A stretch of 64,000 bases of DNA from Drosophila pseudoobscura (lineage: Eukaryota > Arthropoda > Insecta > Diptera > Drosophilidae), in the NCBI RefSeq assembly GCF_009870125.1, contig NC_046683.1, positions 67,037,869 through 67,101,868 of the forward strand. The letters run 5' to 3'. Made by a program: the position numbers and the translations under genes. Of this stretch, positions 13,200-26,800 are shown one piece after another; position 1 is the first letter of the stretch, and each line of letters begins with the position of its first letter. Under the pieces are notes generated by a model. That model saw only the letters and a program-made list of their open reading frames with translations. It searched no databases and was not told the DNA's origin.

Positions 13200-13498
13200 A
13201 TTTTTCTACACACAAATCCAACAAACGACAACCGCAACAGCCGCAACAACTGCAACGAAGTAACAAACAAACAAACAACGACAAGAGCAACTCTTAGCAA
13301 ACGCACATACTACCACGTTCCACACACTACAGACATACATACTGTACTGTTCTGCACTGTACTGCACTGCACTATATAGATATTACTTCCTCCTCCAACG
13401 TCAACCCTTCAGTGGAATCGGATCAATCGAATCGCAGACCATATCAGATCCGTGGATCCCCAGCAGCGGCCTGGAACGAGACCGATAACGAAAGAAAG
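13200..13498 (+). other. candidate internal 5'-leader exon (probably rhea)
   Basis: The stretch is bounded by a pyrimidine-rich acceptor (TTTTACTTACAG, ending 13,199) and a consensus donor (AAAG|GTGAGT at 13,498/13,499). It is rich in CAA/ACA words typical of fly 5' leaders and has no sustained ORF. The nearest same-strand gene downstream is rhea, whose first coding exon starts with an acceptor at 20,668 and therefore needs an upstream leader exon. Both splice ends support an exon; its assignment to rhea is inference. Confidence 0.45.
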
Positions 13499-16189
13499 GT
13501 GAGTGCTAAAACGTGTTAAAAGTGTTTCATATACTCGCCCATAAATATTTGCTGCATTCCACTGGGCTGCGGAGCTCCAACTGGTTTTCAGATGCGAGAG
13601 GGTTTCCACAGCCTTGCAAGCGTCGCTCCTCCCATGAGAACAGAACAGTCTAGCTCTGGGCTATAGCAGGGGATTGTCTACATATTCTATCACCATCTAT
13701 CTAGGGGTTGAGTCGGTTCCATCTAAGAAATACTGTAGAGTGCAGTCTGTTTGGGAGTCCAGTAGGGCACTTCTTTCATTCTCTGCACTGCGGTCATGAA
13801 TTCCATGAGGAAGTAAATTCCGTTGACAGCTTGCAGTGGGAGAGTTTGATTCATCATCGAGCTGAAATTGATTGACTAGATTGCCGCAGAGCATTCGGTG
13901 TACTCAGAACAATATTCCCACTACCCCCGTAGTCGATGTAATTGAAAGGGATACAACACATGATATACAGAATGAAAAGTACTATAGTCTTATAGTAGAA
14001 GAATAATATTTCTTGGTTTGATTCCCCGTTTTCCCAATCGCGATAAAGTGAATTGAACTCCGTGAAACTATCAACTTTATCTCTAGCAATGGATCCCTTT
14101 GTCTTTGTTGAGATTATTTGTACTTATTTAAGAACCAATCGTGAGTGCTGGCTGTCCCCCACTGATATCAAAGTGTTATCATTCTCTGAAGTATTTATCA
14201 CGAGTATATTCATACCATGTACTTCCACTAGTAATTCCATCAGAGACGTTGCTGTGAAAATGTTCCCATAAGCGAATAGCACCTACAAGAAACCAAAACC
14301 ATTCGCCACGATCGATTTGCGATTTAGTGGCTAATATTTTCCAATGGGGTTTCAGCTTTCTAAACACCTTTCGTTATTTTTTGTGTGTTTTAATTGATTT
14401 AATTAAATTTTCTGCTGGTCTCAAAATGTTGTATGCCTTTCCCTGAGCTGCCACGAGATGCGAGTCCCTTGTATCTGGGCAATTCCCCTTAATATTTTCC
14501 CCCACTTAACAAATAGAAATAAAAACTGTGCAAATTACATAAAAAGGCGGCTCCACATTGGCGGCCAGAACCAGAACCAGAGCCAGAGCCAGAGCCAGAA
14601 CCCTGGCATTCTGTTATTCTTGCCAGAGAGGGGCATAGAGGGGCAGAGCGGGGCGGGGGGAAAAGCAATCAGGGGAGGGAAGAACATGGCTCTCGTGTCG
14701 TTTCGTCTCGTCTCGTCTCGTCTCGACTCGACTCGACTCGCATCGAATGTGTGGCAGTGGCAGCCTTTGCGAAGGAGTAAACGTGTCCGGAGGCACCGAG
14801 GCCCCGAGACAAGTGAAAACTGTGCAGATTCCTTGGGTGGTGGTGGTGCTGGCGCAACGGGACTCCTACGCAGGACCCCGCACGCGCCACAAGCCACACG
14901 CGCCTCACAGACATGCCACAAACACCGTTATATGGCCCCCAGACAAAATGGAGGCTTTGGCGCCAGAATGTCGCGCCAGTGGAGCTTACTTTTGGTGTTG
15001 TTTCTCCTTCATTTTATACAGCAGTGTATGCGATTGCACAGATAAGTGAGTGGGCCACAAGAGGGGTCCCAAGAGGGCTCCCAAGAGGGGGGCCCAGAGT
15101 GGGAGTCGTCTCTGTACAGTCTCCGGCATTTGTATGTTTACCCGCCGATTTGTTGCATACTTTCCAGGGCCTGTGGCACACGACAACACAATTAATCACG
15201 GAGAGAAATCAACTAATTAAAAGAAAAACCAATAGAAAATGCAGAAATAAAACGAGGGATCTCCCGCTGCTGCTGCTGCTGCTGTCAGATTTCCCCCAGT
15301 TTGATCCAGATATCTCCCCGGCGATATCCCCTAACCATTATTCATTTCCCCATCCGGATTGATCCCGTGGGGAGGGGGGAGGTGGCACAAAAAACACGTT
15401 AGTAAATGGAAAACAACAGTAAAGCAATGATTTTTTTTTTTGTGTTTTTTTGGGCAATGTATGTATATTATGTACATAAGGCGAAGAAAGCCAAGTTCAG
15501 CCATTGGTGGTCCACCGGGCCACCCATTGGGCGAACGGCAGATATGGGATGGACAGGGACGATGCTCTGCTCTGCTCTGCTATGCTCTGTTGGTGGTGGT
15601 GGTGGTTGGTCCAAAAAACCCAAAAACTAAAGTGAAAATAAAAAGCCAAAACGCTGAGCCACCACCCAACCATCTGCCCGCCTGCCTTTAGCCTCCTCCT
15701 GCCCTCCTGCTGCCTGCCTCCCTTTCAGGGCACTTTTACGATCTCATCGATGTGCGCACTCTCACTCACACACATGGCATGGATACAGAGGCATCCTTTT
15801 CCAGCGCCCACAGCGGACACATGCCATTTCACACAGCATCATCCAACAGCACCAGGGGCAGAGGCAGGGGCAGAGGCAGAGGCAGAGGCAGCAGCGGTGG
15901 CAGCAGCAGCAGCAGAGGCTTCTGGTCCTTCTGGACTCCTGGAGCATGCGCTTCTCTCATCCGTCGCTGCGACGCTGCGACGCCACTCTGGCGGAGGATT
16001 CACACAATGCTTACGACTTGTGGAATGAATGATATCAGAATCAGAAGCTCACGATGTGTCGTCGGCATAGCACATCATTCTAGGCCTAGCCGCCTGATCG
16101 GGCTGCCATACACACTGCCACGACACAGTCACAGTCACAGTCACTGTCACTGTCGCAGTCACTGCAGTGACTTTGTAACAAAAAAAAGT
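13499..16189. other. non-coding interval
   Basis: No gene is seen. It contains a TCTCG/ACTCG pentamer array (14,701-14,745), CCAGAG repeats near 14,570-14,600, and a CAGTCA/CTGTCA array near 16,125-16,170 that ends in the palindrome GTCACTGCAGTGAC. Confidence 0.5.
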
Positions 16190-17334
16190 TAAAGTTCCGC
16201 GTTTTTTAAACCGTTTAGTGCCTGGATCTGATCTGAGTTGTTAAATTCGTTAAGTTTGTTCCCTCCAGCGGACAAGTGCCTTTTTTTTACTGTTTACTGT
16301 TTACTGTTGCAGTACTTTTTTTGTCATCGTAGACGATGTTGTGCCTTAAATATAATAGTAATAATAGTACTTATACGTTGTCGTTGTTTGTCGTCGAGTG
16401 CCTTTCTAACCACGAGATACATAATTTTTTTAGTAGACCCTAAGTGCATTTTTTTGTACATAGTATACCCTAAGTGGGCCATAGGCCCAACAAAGCAACA
16501 CGAGAAATCTGCCACTAGTTTGCCTTAGAGAACAGATAAAACACCACAAAACACATACAAAGAATGAAACGAAATTTGTTATAAAATCTTACACGTTTTT
16601 AACGATATATACAAAAAACACACACACACACACAAAAAAACAGACACAAACAGACACAAATCTATTGTTATATACACAGACGATATACACGAAGGAAGAG
16701 CACCTTTAGAAAGGTGCATTTTAAACGTTATTTGTTGAAGAAGAAATGATTGAGAGATCCCCCGCCCCGCCCCAAAATTGTTAGCAGTTTTTGCCATATT
16801 TTTTTGTTGAGTATTTTTAAAATGATTCAGTTTTCGGTTCCGTACAATTTCTTGTACAAAAACGGGAGAGGACGCGCTCCTCCGTGCCGCCGCTCCGTTT
16901 CCAACACCACAAACGTGCCTCAGCTCGTCGAGCAGCTCGTGCCCCCATAGGAGTCGCAGGACTCTTGTCGTCGGCCGTCAGAACTGCCGTCGCAGTCAAC
17001 GATTTTTAAAATCTCCCCGATCCCCTTTAAAAAACAAAAAAAAAACCAAAAGAAAAACAAAAAAAAAAACACCACACACCATTACGCCTTTCGATGAGAA
17101 CATCAAAATAGATCAAAGAAGATCTTTTAACACAAAAAAAAACACCTCAAAACACACACACACACACATAAAGAACATACAACACAAACAAAGATACACC
17201 TAACGCCCGTGCGTGCCTTTATAAGAACTAAGCCCCTAACCCGTAAGCCCGTAACCGTAACTTTAAGACCTGCTGTGCCTTAACGGAAGAGAACGTCTTT
17301 GTTAACACGATGAGGCTTACAAGGTGTACGAAAC
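16190..17334 (+). other. candidate long non-coding leader exon
   Basis: This is about 1.1 kb of low-GC sequence with A-rich, CACACA-rich UTR character. It ends at a strong donor, CGAAAC|GTAAGT (17,334/17,335). The word GTGCCT recurs at 16,218, 16,276, 16,341, 16,398, 17,213 and 17,275, the first four at 57-65 base spacing. No ORF resembles a known protein. The left edge is arbitrary because no clear initiator or acceptor was found. It may be an alternative first exon of rhea. Confidence 0.3.
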
Positions 17335-19334
17335 GTAAGTAAAACACACACAGAAGATGTAGAATATAAGAGATCAGAAATGATTATGATTTGGTTATGA
17401 TTTGGGGACATTCAGATTCTTGGTTTCACTTTTTAATCTCTTACGTTTCCTCAATTGAATCCATGTCTAAGCTCCGATAGATATAGAGGTCTGCCTTCTG
17501 CCTCTTCCATTTGGGGTATAAGTAGGGGTGAAGCGGTGGGTACGCACACAGTTCCGATGATCATTCGTAACGAATGTGTCTGTTCGTTTATGGGAAACTT
17601 TGTGCAGCAAATCAATTGAAAGTTTCGCCGAACATGTCCTAGTGGAACAGCGGATCAAAAGCCCCAAGAGAAATCTGTAATATTCCCCGAATTCGATAGA
17701 CCAGAAGGCAAGGCAACAGTTTCGTTTTGGATCCCCGCCTCTGCCCTCTGCCCTCTCCCACATCCCGGATCCAATTAATTAGTGGGGATATCGGAGGAAA
17801 AACGTAGCTGGCAGTAAATTACATCCATTAGCAGCACAGTGTGACTTCTGGGTGGAAAGTGGCTGCCAATTAGTGGCTCCGCTTCGACTCCACCTCCGAC
17901 TCCACCTCTGACTCCTGCCATGGGGGTACCATTTGCATTTGGGTGTCGGATGGTGTCGGCTGGGGGGCTCGCTGGGGCCCAAGAGGAGGAGTGCAGTATC
18001 AGATGAAGGCGGAGTCTGTGGCACACTGTGGCGCCCACTGTGAAAATTCGTGTATGCCGCGGGGAAAATACGCTTGGTCCGTACCCCCTCCGCACTCTCC
18101 ACACTCTCCGCACTGTGCTTTTCGCCAGAGTTTGCACTAAAATTAACGAATACTTTCTTGTTTATTATGTTTTATTAGCCATCTATAATTTCGGCTTCGG
18201 CTTCAGCTTCGGCTTGGGCTTGGGCCTTGGGGTGGCATCAGGAGGAGTACATGGGCAACGCGATACCCTCTGTATTTCTTGAAGAGATCTTTTGTGCCAT
18301 TAAATGATGGTTTCCATTGTGTTTCAACCGATTGTTTGTCTTTGAGCTCTGGTGAAATCCATCCATGCAAAGTCCACACAATTCCCGTGCATCCATTTTC
18401 CTGAATGGCACACTGACAGTTTTCCTCCTCCTCCTCCTCCTCCGTCTCTGCCTCCTCCACTCGACTTTATCTGAAGCTTTTTTTTCCTTGGGGAGGATGA
18501 TGTTTTGTTAGTGCATGCCAGGACATGCCGTTAATTGAATTCATGGACTCGAAGTATCGGATTACGCTATCCTCCGTTTTGTTTTGACATGTTTTCCTCG
18601 ATAAAAATACATTTAGATGAAATTTCCAATTGATGCCTCTTCTTGTGGTGGATTAATTTGTTTTCGTCGGAGATACCTAATTACTAGAAAATACCAATCA
18701 ATAATACTGAAAAATACCACAAAATACTAAAATTATACAAAATCAATCGGAAATGGATTCCGTCTTAACATTTTCCTTCATTAAATGAGTTTTCCTTGGC
18801 ATCCTTGGCATTTCCCAATCGAATATTCGCAAGTCCTGCGCACAAACCTTCCCCTGGAACCTGTCGTCCTGTCGCGCATCGCAGTCCAGCTCCAGAGCCG
18901 CCGGCGGATCAGATTACGCAGTGGCCTCCCCTCCCCGTGTGCCTCCTTCCGCCGGATCCGCTTAGGCTGCGCAAAACGCTGGACACTTTGCCGGGTGGCG
19001 CCACTCAGGCGCTTTGCCAGGCGGACACGCGTCGGGAGAGAGCGTAAGAGATGGCTCTCCACTCGGGGCGGAAGAGAGGGTGACTTTTGCCGTGACGGCT
19101 GAGCTGGCTCAGCTTTTTCTCTGCAGCTCTCTCTTACGCTCTTGCTCTCTTTCGCTCTCGAAAGCACTGCGCACTGCGCAGGCGTCGTGCTCTCTCCCGC
19201 TCTCCCGCTCTCTACCTTGCTGGCTCTCTCCGTCTGACATGCCACCCTCCACCAGACAGACAAGAAATACGGTTAACGCTTAACGCTTAACGGGATGCTG
19301 ACGTTGCCATTACACACAGCATCCCATCCCCCAG

Positions 19335-19375
19335 GCGGCACGGCACGGCACGGCACGGCACGGCACGGGCACGGC
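19335..19375. repeat. CGGCA pentamer microsatellite
   Basis: About seven consecutive GGCAC units. Confidence 0.85.
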
Positions 19376-19462
19376 TGGTCCATAGCGTGGAAAAGGCTGG
19401 ATGATGATTCAGTTACGAGCCACATTTTGTGGCCAGCAGACGTGCATCGCTCCCGAGGAGCT

Positions 19463-19499
19463 CTACAGCTACAGCTACAGCTACAGTTACAGTTACAGC
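19463..19499. repeat. ACAGCT hexamer microsatellite
   Basis: Six consecutive ACAGCT/ACAGTT units. Confidence 0.85.
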
Positions 19500-20715
19500 C
19501 ACTTCTCTACCGGAAAGCCAAGCAGCAGCAGCAGCAGCAGCCATATGGAACAGGCGTCGTCCTTTGCCGTTATAAAAAGTAAACTTCCAAGTGTGTGTGT
19601 GTCTATCAGTGCCTCTCCGTGTGTCCCTCTGCGTGTTCCTGTCGTCTGCCGGATATTTCAAGTGCTTCCGAAAAACGGGTTTCCTTCTCCGTTGGCGAAA
19701 AAACAAAGCAAAGAAAACAATCAGCAAAATATTGTGTAAATTATTGATTATTCGCATAAGAAAAAAAAGAGAAGCAGAGCAAAAAAAAACACCATCCCAA
19801 AGAGTGACACAGTTTGAGAGCAGCAGCGGCAGCAGCAGCAGCAGCAGCGGCAGCGGCGGCAGAAGCAGCAGGATCGAAAAGCGGGCGGCAGAAAATCAAT
19901 TACGGCAATAGGCGTAGGAGGGATGCAGAAGGAGGAGAATGGAGGATGAGACAAACTTAGCTAAAAAAAAAATCCAAAAGCGACAAACGTCGGCAGCGGC
20001 GTTGGCGTTTCGGCATAATGAAGGGAACAAGAAGGCAGCAAAAGAGAAGAGAGCGAAGGAGAGGAAGCAGTGGCGTAGTCAGGGCCGGATTGGGGTGCGG
20101 TGCGGTGGGGTGGGGTTTACAAGGCCTAGCCTCACCGCCGCCAGAGCCGCAGAACTATATTTCACAATAGGCCTGCGACCCGGGGCTTTGATTTGGCAAA
20201 CAGAAGTGTCCTGTGTGTCCTCCCTTTTGATGCCACTGCCACTGCCTCTGCCCCTGGCCCGCTCTCTCGCGCTCTTCCTCTTTTTTTTGTAAGAGCGAGC
20301 TTGTGTGTGTGCGTGCGTGCGTGTGTGTGTGTTTGGGCAGAAGATTTTCATCAGCAATTTTATCGGTCGTCCACCCGTTTTCGGGTGGTGGCTGCCAGTG
20401 CCCTCATCCGGCAAGAACACAGCCCCTGCCACTGCCAGAGCCTCATCAGGAACTGCCCCTGCCCCTGCCCCCCCGCTCTGCCTGGGTGTCTCTTTGTTGC
20501 CTTTGGGGGTGGTTTCGGTTTCGGTTTCGGTTTCTAGTTTTTGGGCTTTCCTTCTGGTTCCTCTGGTAGCTGATTTACACTTTCGGCTTTCACTGATTTT
20601 CCTCCTATTTGTTGCTGTGCCACTTATCATAATTCTAATGCTCTTTCCCTTCTCTCCTCTTTCCGCAGTGCCTTTTGCATTTTCCACATCCCACAAAAAA
20701 CTAAGCCTAAGAAAG

Positions 20716-20765
20716 AGACGACGACGACGACGACGAGGAGAAGGAGAACGAACAGAAGAGGAAGA

Positions 20766-20797
<32 letters not shown>

Positions 20798-20800
20798 GAA
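20716..20800. repeat. ACG/GAC trinucleotide repeats in the rhea leader
   Basis: Two (ACG)n runs interrupted by GA-rich sequence lie 20-100 bases before the rhea start codon, downstream of the acceptor at 20,668. They therefore form part of the 5' UTR. Confidence 0.8.
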
Positions 20801-20815
20801 GAAGTCGCCAGAAGA

Positions 20816-23800
20816 ATGTCCACACTATCGCTGCGCATACAGCTGGAAGGGGGTCGTGTGACCAAGACGATCCAATTCCAACCAAATACCACAGTCTTCG
20901 ATGCCTGCAAGATCATCCGTGATAAGTTCGCCGAGGCAGTGCAAGGACAACGTAAGCGCTAGCCCCCTCTGCGAATCCGAATCTCCGCCTAATCCCATCC
21001 TCTCTCTTTGCAGCCAGCGAATATGGCCTGTTCATATCGGACGAGCAGAACCAGCAGGGCGTGTGGCTGGAAGCGGGTCGCACCCTCGGCTACTACATCC
21101 TGCACAACCAGGACACTCTGGAGTACCGCCGCAAGCTGCGCACCCTGCGCGTCCGGATGCTGGATGGGGCCGTAAAGACAATTCTCGTGGACGACTCCCA
21201 GCCGGTGTCGCAGCTGATGGTCGTGATCTGCACGAAGATTGGCATCACCAATCACGAGGAGTACGGCCTGGTGCGCGAGGACAATGAGGCGCAGAACGAG
21301 AATCTGCCGGACAACAAGTTCGGAACGCTGACCCTCAAGCGCAAGATCATGGAGAAGGATCGCGATGCCAAAATGGAAAGTCTCCGCAAGAAGCTCAAGA
21401 CGGACGATGAGAGTGAGTTCTCACCCCCCACGCCCCCAAAAAACAGTCCCTGATTCTGCCACAGGAGATACTCATGCGATTGATTCTCTCTTTCAGTGAA
21501 CTGGGTGGACGTGAGCCGTACCTTGAGGGAGCAGGGCATTGATGAGGCCGAAACAGTTCTGCTGCGTCGTCGGTTCTTCTTCTCCGACCAGAACATCGAT
21601 TCGCGGGATCCCGTGCAGCTGAATCTTCTGTATGTGCAGGCCAGAGACGCCATTCTAGATGGCACGCATCCAGTCACCCAGGAGAAGGGTATGTTTATAG
21701 CTCTCTGGCTACCCAAAGAACCCTTGCTAACTCCCAATCCCCTCTCCTCAGCTTGCGAGTTCGCTGGCATCCAAGTGCACATACAATTCGGACCGCATAA
21801 CGAGGCCAAGCACAAGCCCGGATTCCTAGAGTGAGTCCCGTCAATCGTTCGACCCCTATGGACCATCCATTAACCCGTATTGTGATCCACAGCTTGAAGG
21901 ACTTCCTGCCTCAGTCGTATGTGCGCGTCAAGGGCATCGAAAAGAAAGTGTTTGTGGAGCATAAAAAGCATTCGGACCTCTCCGAAATCGATGCCAAAGT
22001 CCTGTACACGAAGACCGCCCGGGAGTTGCCCACGTACGGCACGACCTTCTTTCTGGTCAAGGAGAAGATGAACGGCAAGAACAAGCTGGTGCCCCGCCTG
22101 CTGGGCGTCACCAAGGACTCAGTGCTGCGGCTGGACGAGCGCACCAAGGAGATTCTCATCTCGTGGCCCCTCACCACAGTCCGTCGCTGGGGCGCCTCGC
22201 CGAACACCTTCACGCTGGACTTTGGCGACTACGCCAACCAGTACTACTCCGTGCAGACCACGGAGGCCGAGCAGATTGTCCAACTGATTGCTGGCTACAT
22301 CGACATTATCCTGAAGAAGAAGCAGACCAAGGATCACTTTGGCATCGAGGGTGACGAGGGCTCCACCATGGTCGAGGAGTCCGTAGCCCCATCAAAGTAT
22401 GTGCTCTGATCCGACGATTGAAAGTTCCATCTCTCTAAGCGCGCCTCTACTTTTTCTCCAGGGCCACCTTCTTGCAACACGAAACGAACCGCGTGGAGCA
22501 GCTCAACGTCGAGAGCTTGGCCCATCCGGGAATTATGCGTCCCTACGACGGTAAGTGCTCTCGACCTTTACTTGACTTTGCACTCAAGCTTGTGCTTTTT
22601 ATCGTTTAAATATTGTTGATGTCTGTAGCATCTGTATTCGATCTGATTCTCTGACTATTCAGACCACAATTTTTGCTTGATTTTTTGAGGGTTTCATAGC
22701 AGATGGTCAAATATAATAGAACAATTAGATGGTAAACGTATTGAGAATAAACTTCCAAAATATAGAATATAGAACGTAGAATATTATAGGATTTTGCATC
22801 ACAATATTCGTATATATTCGTCAGATCTTAAAGATCTATGAATGAAACAGTACAGTTCAGTATAAAATATACTATTTCTTTTGTTAAACGTCCGATTATT
22901 CAGCCAGATCTGAATGTTAAATAGATGCAAATTTTTGACATCTATATAATCGTAAAAACGACGACTTTTCCCGCACAAGTTGATGAGGAAACAACGATGG
23001 TAGAATTCGGCCATCTGTAGATTCAGTGATCGATCGTAGAACAGTGATTGATTTCATTTGATAGCTGATCGATAATTAATCAATAGTATGGTATAGTAAT
23101 TATCAATATTCCTTTGCGTTTTATTTGCGTTTTCTTTGTGTATGCTAAATTTTAATTTGTGATTTTTTTGTACTACCCCCGGAATCCCCCGCACGATTCG
23201 ATTTGTAGGCGAGCGTTCGTTTACACAGAACGAGGTGCAGACCGTACAGTATGGCGCCTTCGTTGGCCAGGTGAACCATGCCCACCAGCCCCCGACGGTA
23301 AGTAGGATGTGCCCTGTCCCCCACCCTTCCCCCATCCCCCGTCGCCCGTGTCCATTCACTCTCAGTTACTGCTTTCTGTTTTCACTGCGCTTTCCACTTG
23401 AGTTGCCACTGCACATACGACATACGACATACGACATACAGTCCATATAATCCAAGTCTCAATAACCAAGACCCACCCATGGATAGTGCATAGAGCATAA
23501 TAAGAACTAACATTAAACATTAACATTTCTCCGACATGCTGCAAAATTTCTGAATCTAAATCTGAATCTCAAAGAAAGCGGCGATCCAAAGTTTCACAAA
23601 GTATGGAATCTCGTGAAAGAGTTCTTTCAGCTCCGAGTACTAATCGATCCTTTGCTTTCCGATCCCTGTCCGGTTTCGATCTCCTCCTCTAGACTAAGGA
23701 AGTTCGGATTAGTTCTGTGAATCTAACGGAGCCGCAGAGGGCGCTGCTGGGCTACATATCCGCTGGCCAGGATGTCTTGATACGCGCCGACGAAGAGCTG

Positions 23801-26800
23801 CGCACAAAGGTGAGCGAACAATCGATGCCAAGAGGAGTTCCCTTTCTTACCATTCCTTCTCGTGCAGGCACCCATCCAGGAGCTGGGCAGCGATCTGCGC
23901 TCCATTGAGTGGCGCGAGAACACGTTGGACACCTCCAAGCAGGCCGTCAGCAGCCATGTGGCTACAATGAGTGCAGCCACCGCTCAGATCATCACCGCCT
24001 CCCAGCCGGACGAGGTGGACACCGAAGCCATCTCCGCTTCAGTGTCGCAGATAGCCCAAACCATACCGGAGGTCACGCGGGAGGTGCGTCTGATTGCCGC
24101 CCTCATGGAGAACGACACAAACGGGGACCAGCTGCTGGAGGCAGCGCGCAATCTGTGCAACGCCTTCAGCGATCTGCTGAAGGCTGCCGAGCCGGAGAGC
24201 AAGGAGCCGCCACAGAATCTGATCAATGCGGCCAGCCGTGTGGGCGAGGCTACCACGCATGTCCTCAGCTCCATTGCCGAGGAAGAGGTGCCCGAGAATC
24301 GGGACCTGCACGACATGCTCCTGGCCCTGGCCAAGGCGGTGGCCAACACCACGGCCGCCCTCGTCCTGCGGGCCAAGAACATAGCCGCCAGCTGCGAGGA
24401 TGAGCAGGCGCGCAACCGCGTCATCGGAGCGGCCAGCCAGTGCGCCCTGGCCACCAGCCAACTGGTGGCCTGTGCCAAGGTTGTGGCCCCCACCCTGCAC
24501 AACGCCGCCTGTCGCGAGCAACTCGAGGCGGCGGCCAGGAACGTGGCTCGGGCTGTGAACTCCTTGTGCGAGGTGTGCAACGAGGCCAGCAACGACCCCA
24601 AGCTGAAGGCCGACCTCCTGGCCGCAGCCAGAGACGTCTCCAAGAGTCTAACGGACATGCTGGAGCACGTGAAGCTGAGCTCCCGGGAGAACGCCAGCCG
24701 CACCAGCACCGAGCTGAGTCCCGTTGAGAACGTGATCATCGGCACCGACATCTTGGTGTCCACCCACGATCCCCAGGAGATGGTGCGTCATGCCCGCACC
24801 CTGGGCAAGACCACGGCCCAGCTGATTCAGAGCATCAAGGGCGAGGCGGAACAGCAGCAGGACATGGACATGCAGCGACGCCTGCTATCCGCTGCCAAGC
24901 AGTTGGCCGATGCCACCGCCAAGCTGGTGGAGGCGGCCCGTCTGTGCTCCTCCAATCCCCATGATACGGACAACCAGAACGCCTTGCGTCGTGCCGCCGA
25001 GGAGCTGCGAGAAATCACCACGACAGCGGCCAATACGCCAGCCATGAAGCGGAGCCTCATCCAGCGACTGGAGTACTGCTCGAAGCAGGCGGCCACAGCG
25101 GCCACCCAATGCATCTCGGCGGCCCAGAACGCGGTACAGCACAGCCAGGACCATCAGACGAAGGAGTCGCTGCTGCAAGACTGCAAGCGGGTGGCGGACA
25201 CCATCCCCAGGTTGGTGACTTCCCTGAAGACAACGCGAGCACAGCCAGACGAACCGCACGCCCAGTTGAATCTCATCGAGGCAGCGGAGCAGTTCATCGA
25301 GCCGGCCCTCCAGGTGTCCAAGTCCTCGCGGGCCCTGCAGCCCACCGTCACTGATATACCCTCGGCCACGCAGCTCTCGAAGAGTGCCCTCCATTTGGGC
25401 CAGAGTGTGTCCGAGCTGCACTCGGTGGCACAGCGTGCACGGGATGCGTGCGGCGGACAGGAGCTGGAGTCGGCCCTAGAGGCAGTTCGAAAGCTGCACG
25501 ACGTGCTGGACGATACGCGTCAGGCGGCCCTCGCCGGCCAGCTGCGTCCCCTGCCCGGAGAGACGGTGGAGAATACCGCCGACGAGCTGCGGAAGTCGGC
25601 CAAGAATGTGGGCATCGCCCTGAGCCAACTGTTGTCCTCGGTGCTGCAGAACCAGCGCAGCTATGCGGGAGCCGCAGGCAGAGACACGGCCCTGGCACTG
25701 GGAGACTTTACCAAGAGCGTGCACGGAGTGGCGGCCACCACCCAGAACCCGGCCATCATTGACTGCGCCGACGATGTGGTCACCAGCTCGACGCGACTCA
25801 TTGAGCAGGCACAGCGCACACTCCAGGGAATATCCGATCCGCAGGCCCTCACTCAGGCGGGACGAGATGTGACGGGAGCTCTTTCGGCCACCGTGGACTG
25901 TATCCCCGGACAGCGGGAGGTCGATGTGGCCCTGAGGAATGTGAGCGATCTCAGCGAGATCCTGTCGATGAGCGAGTTCCCGCCCTCGGGCAGGCCCTAT
26001 GCCACCCTCCAGTCGGAGCTAAAGCAGGTGGCCGAGCATCTGAGCAGCTCTGGGGGCCAGATTGTGGTCTCGTACGCCTCGCCAGCACTGCTGGCCGAGA
26101 CCAGCCAGAACTTTGCGGCCAACTATCGGGATCTGCTGTCGGTCAGCATGGAAATGGCCGGCCAGACGCAGGAGGATTCGGTGCGCTCGCAAATCATCGA
26201 GTGCCTGCGGCATGTGTCCACTCAGTCGTGCTCGCTGCTGTCGACGGCCAAGTCGATTGCCGCCGACCCCGGCCAGCCGAATGCCAAGAATCTGCTGCAT
26301 GCCGCTGCCCGCGGCGTCACCGAGAGCATCAACCAGCTGGTGGATGCCAGCATACAGTCCGCCCCGGGTCAAAAGGAGTGCGACAATGCCATGCGGAATA
26401 TAGAGGCCCTGCGGAGGATGCTGGACTACCCCCACGAGCCGATCAACGAGCAGGGGTACTTTGACTGCGTGGAGCAGGCAACGGGCAAGTCGCGGAACCT
26501 CGGCTACGCCATCTCCGAGATGATCAACAACGCCAAGCAGTCGCAGCACGTGGAGTTCAGTCAGTCGGTGAACAACGTCAACGACTCGATCCAGGGCCTC
26601 ATCGAGAGCTCCTCCCAGGCCGCGTATTTGATTGGAGTGTCGCATCCGTCGAGCGTGGCCGGACGGCCGGGCATCATCGACCAGGCGCAGCTGACGTGGG
26701 CTTACCAGGGCATCCGCCAGCACTGCGACATCGTGAGCAGCCAGCAGTCGGCGAAGCCCCAGATGATCTCCGCTCTGACGGTCATTGCCAAGCACACCAG

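Larger units (their letters stand above)
17335..20668. other. non-coding interval before rhea coding start
   Basis: No gene is seen. CTCTC/GAGAG clusters lie at about 19,020-19,240 and a TATAAAAA word near 19,573. Microsatellites include CGGCA (19,335-19,375) and ACAGCT (19,463-19,499). It ends in the acceptor CTCTTTCCGCAG at 20,668. Confidence 0.45.

Noticed and set aside
20079-20885. 268-codon minus-strand ORF overlapping the rhea leader
   Set aside because: Composed of Arg/Ser runs from GAC/ACG repeats and overlaps the rhea coding start on the opposite strand.
26019-26795. 258-codon minus-strand ORF in rhea
   Set aside because: Antisense shadow of the talin rod.
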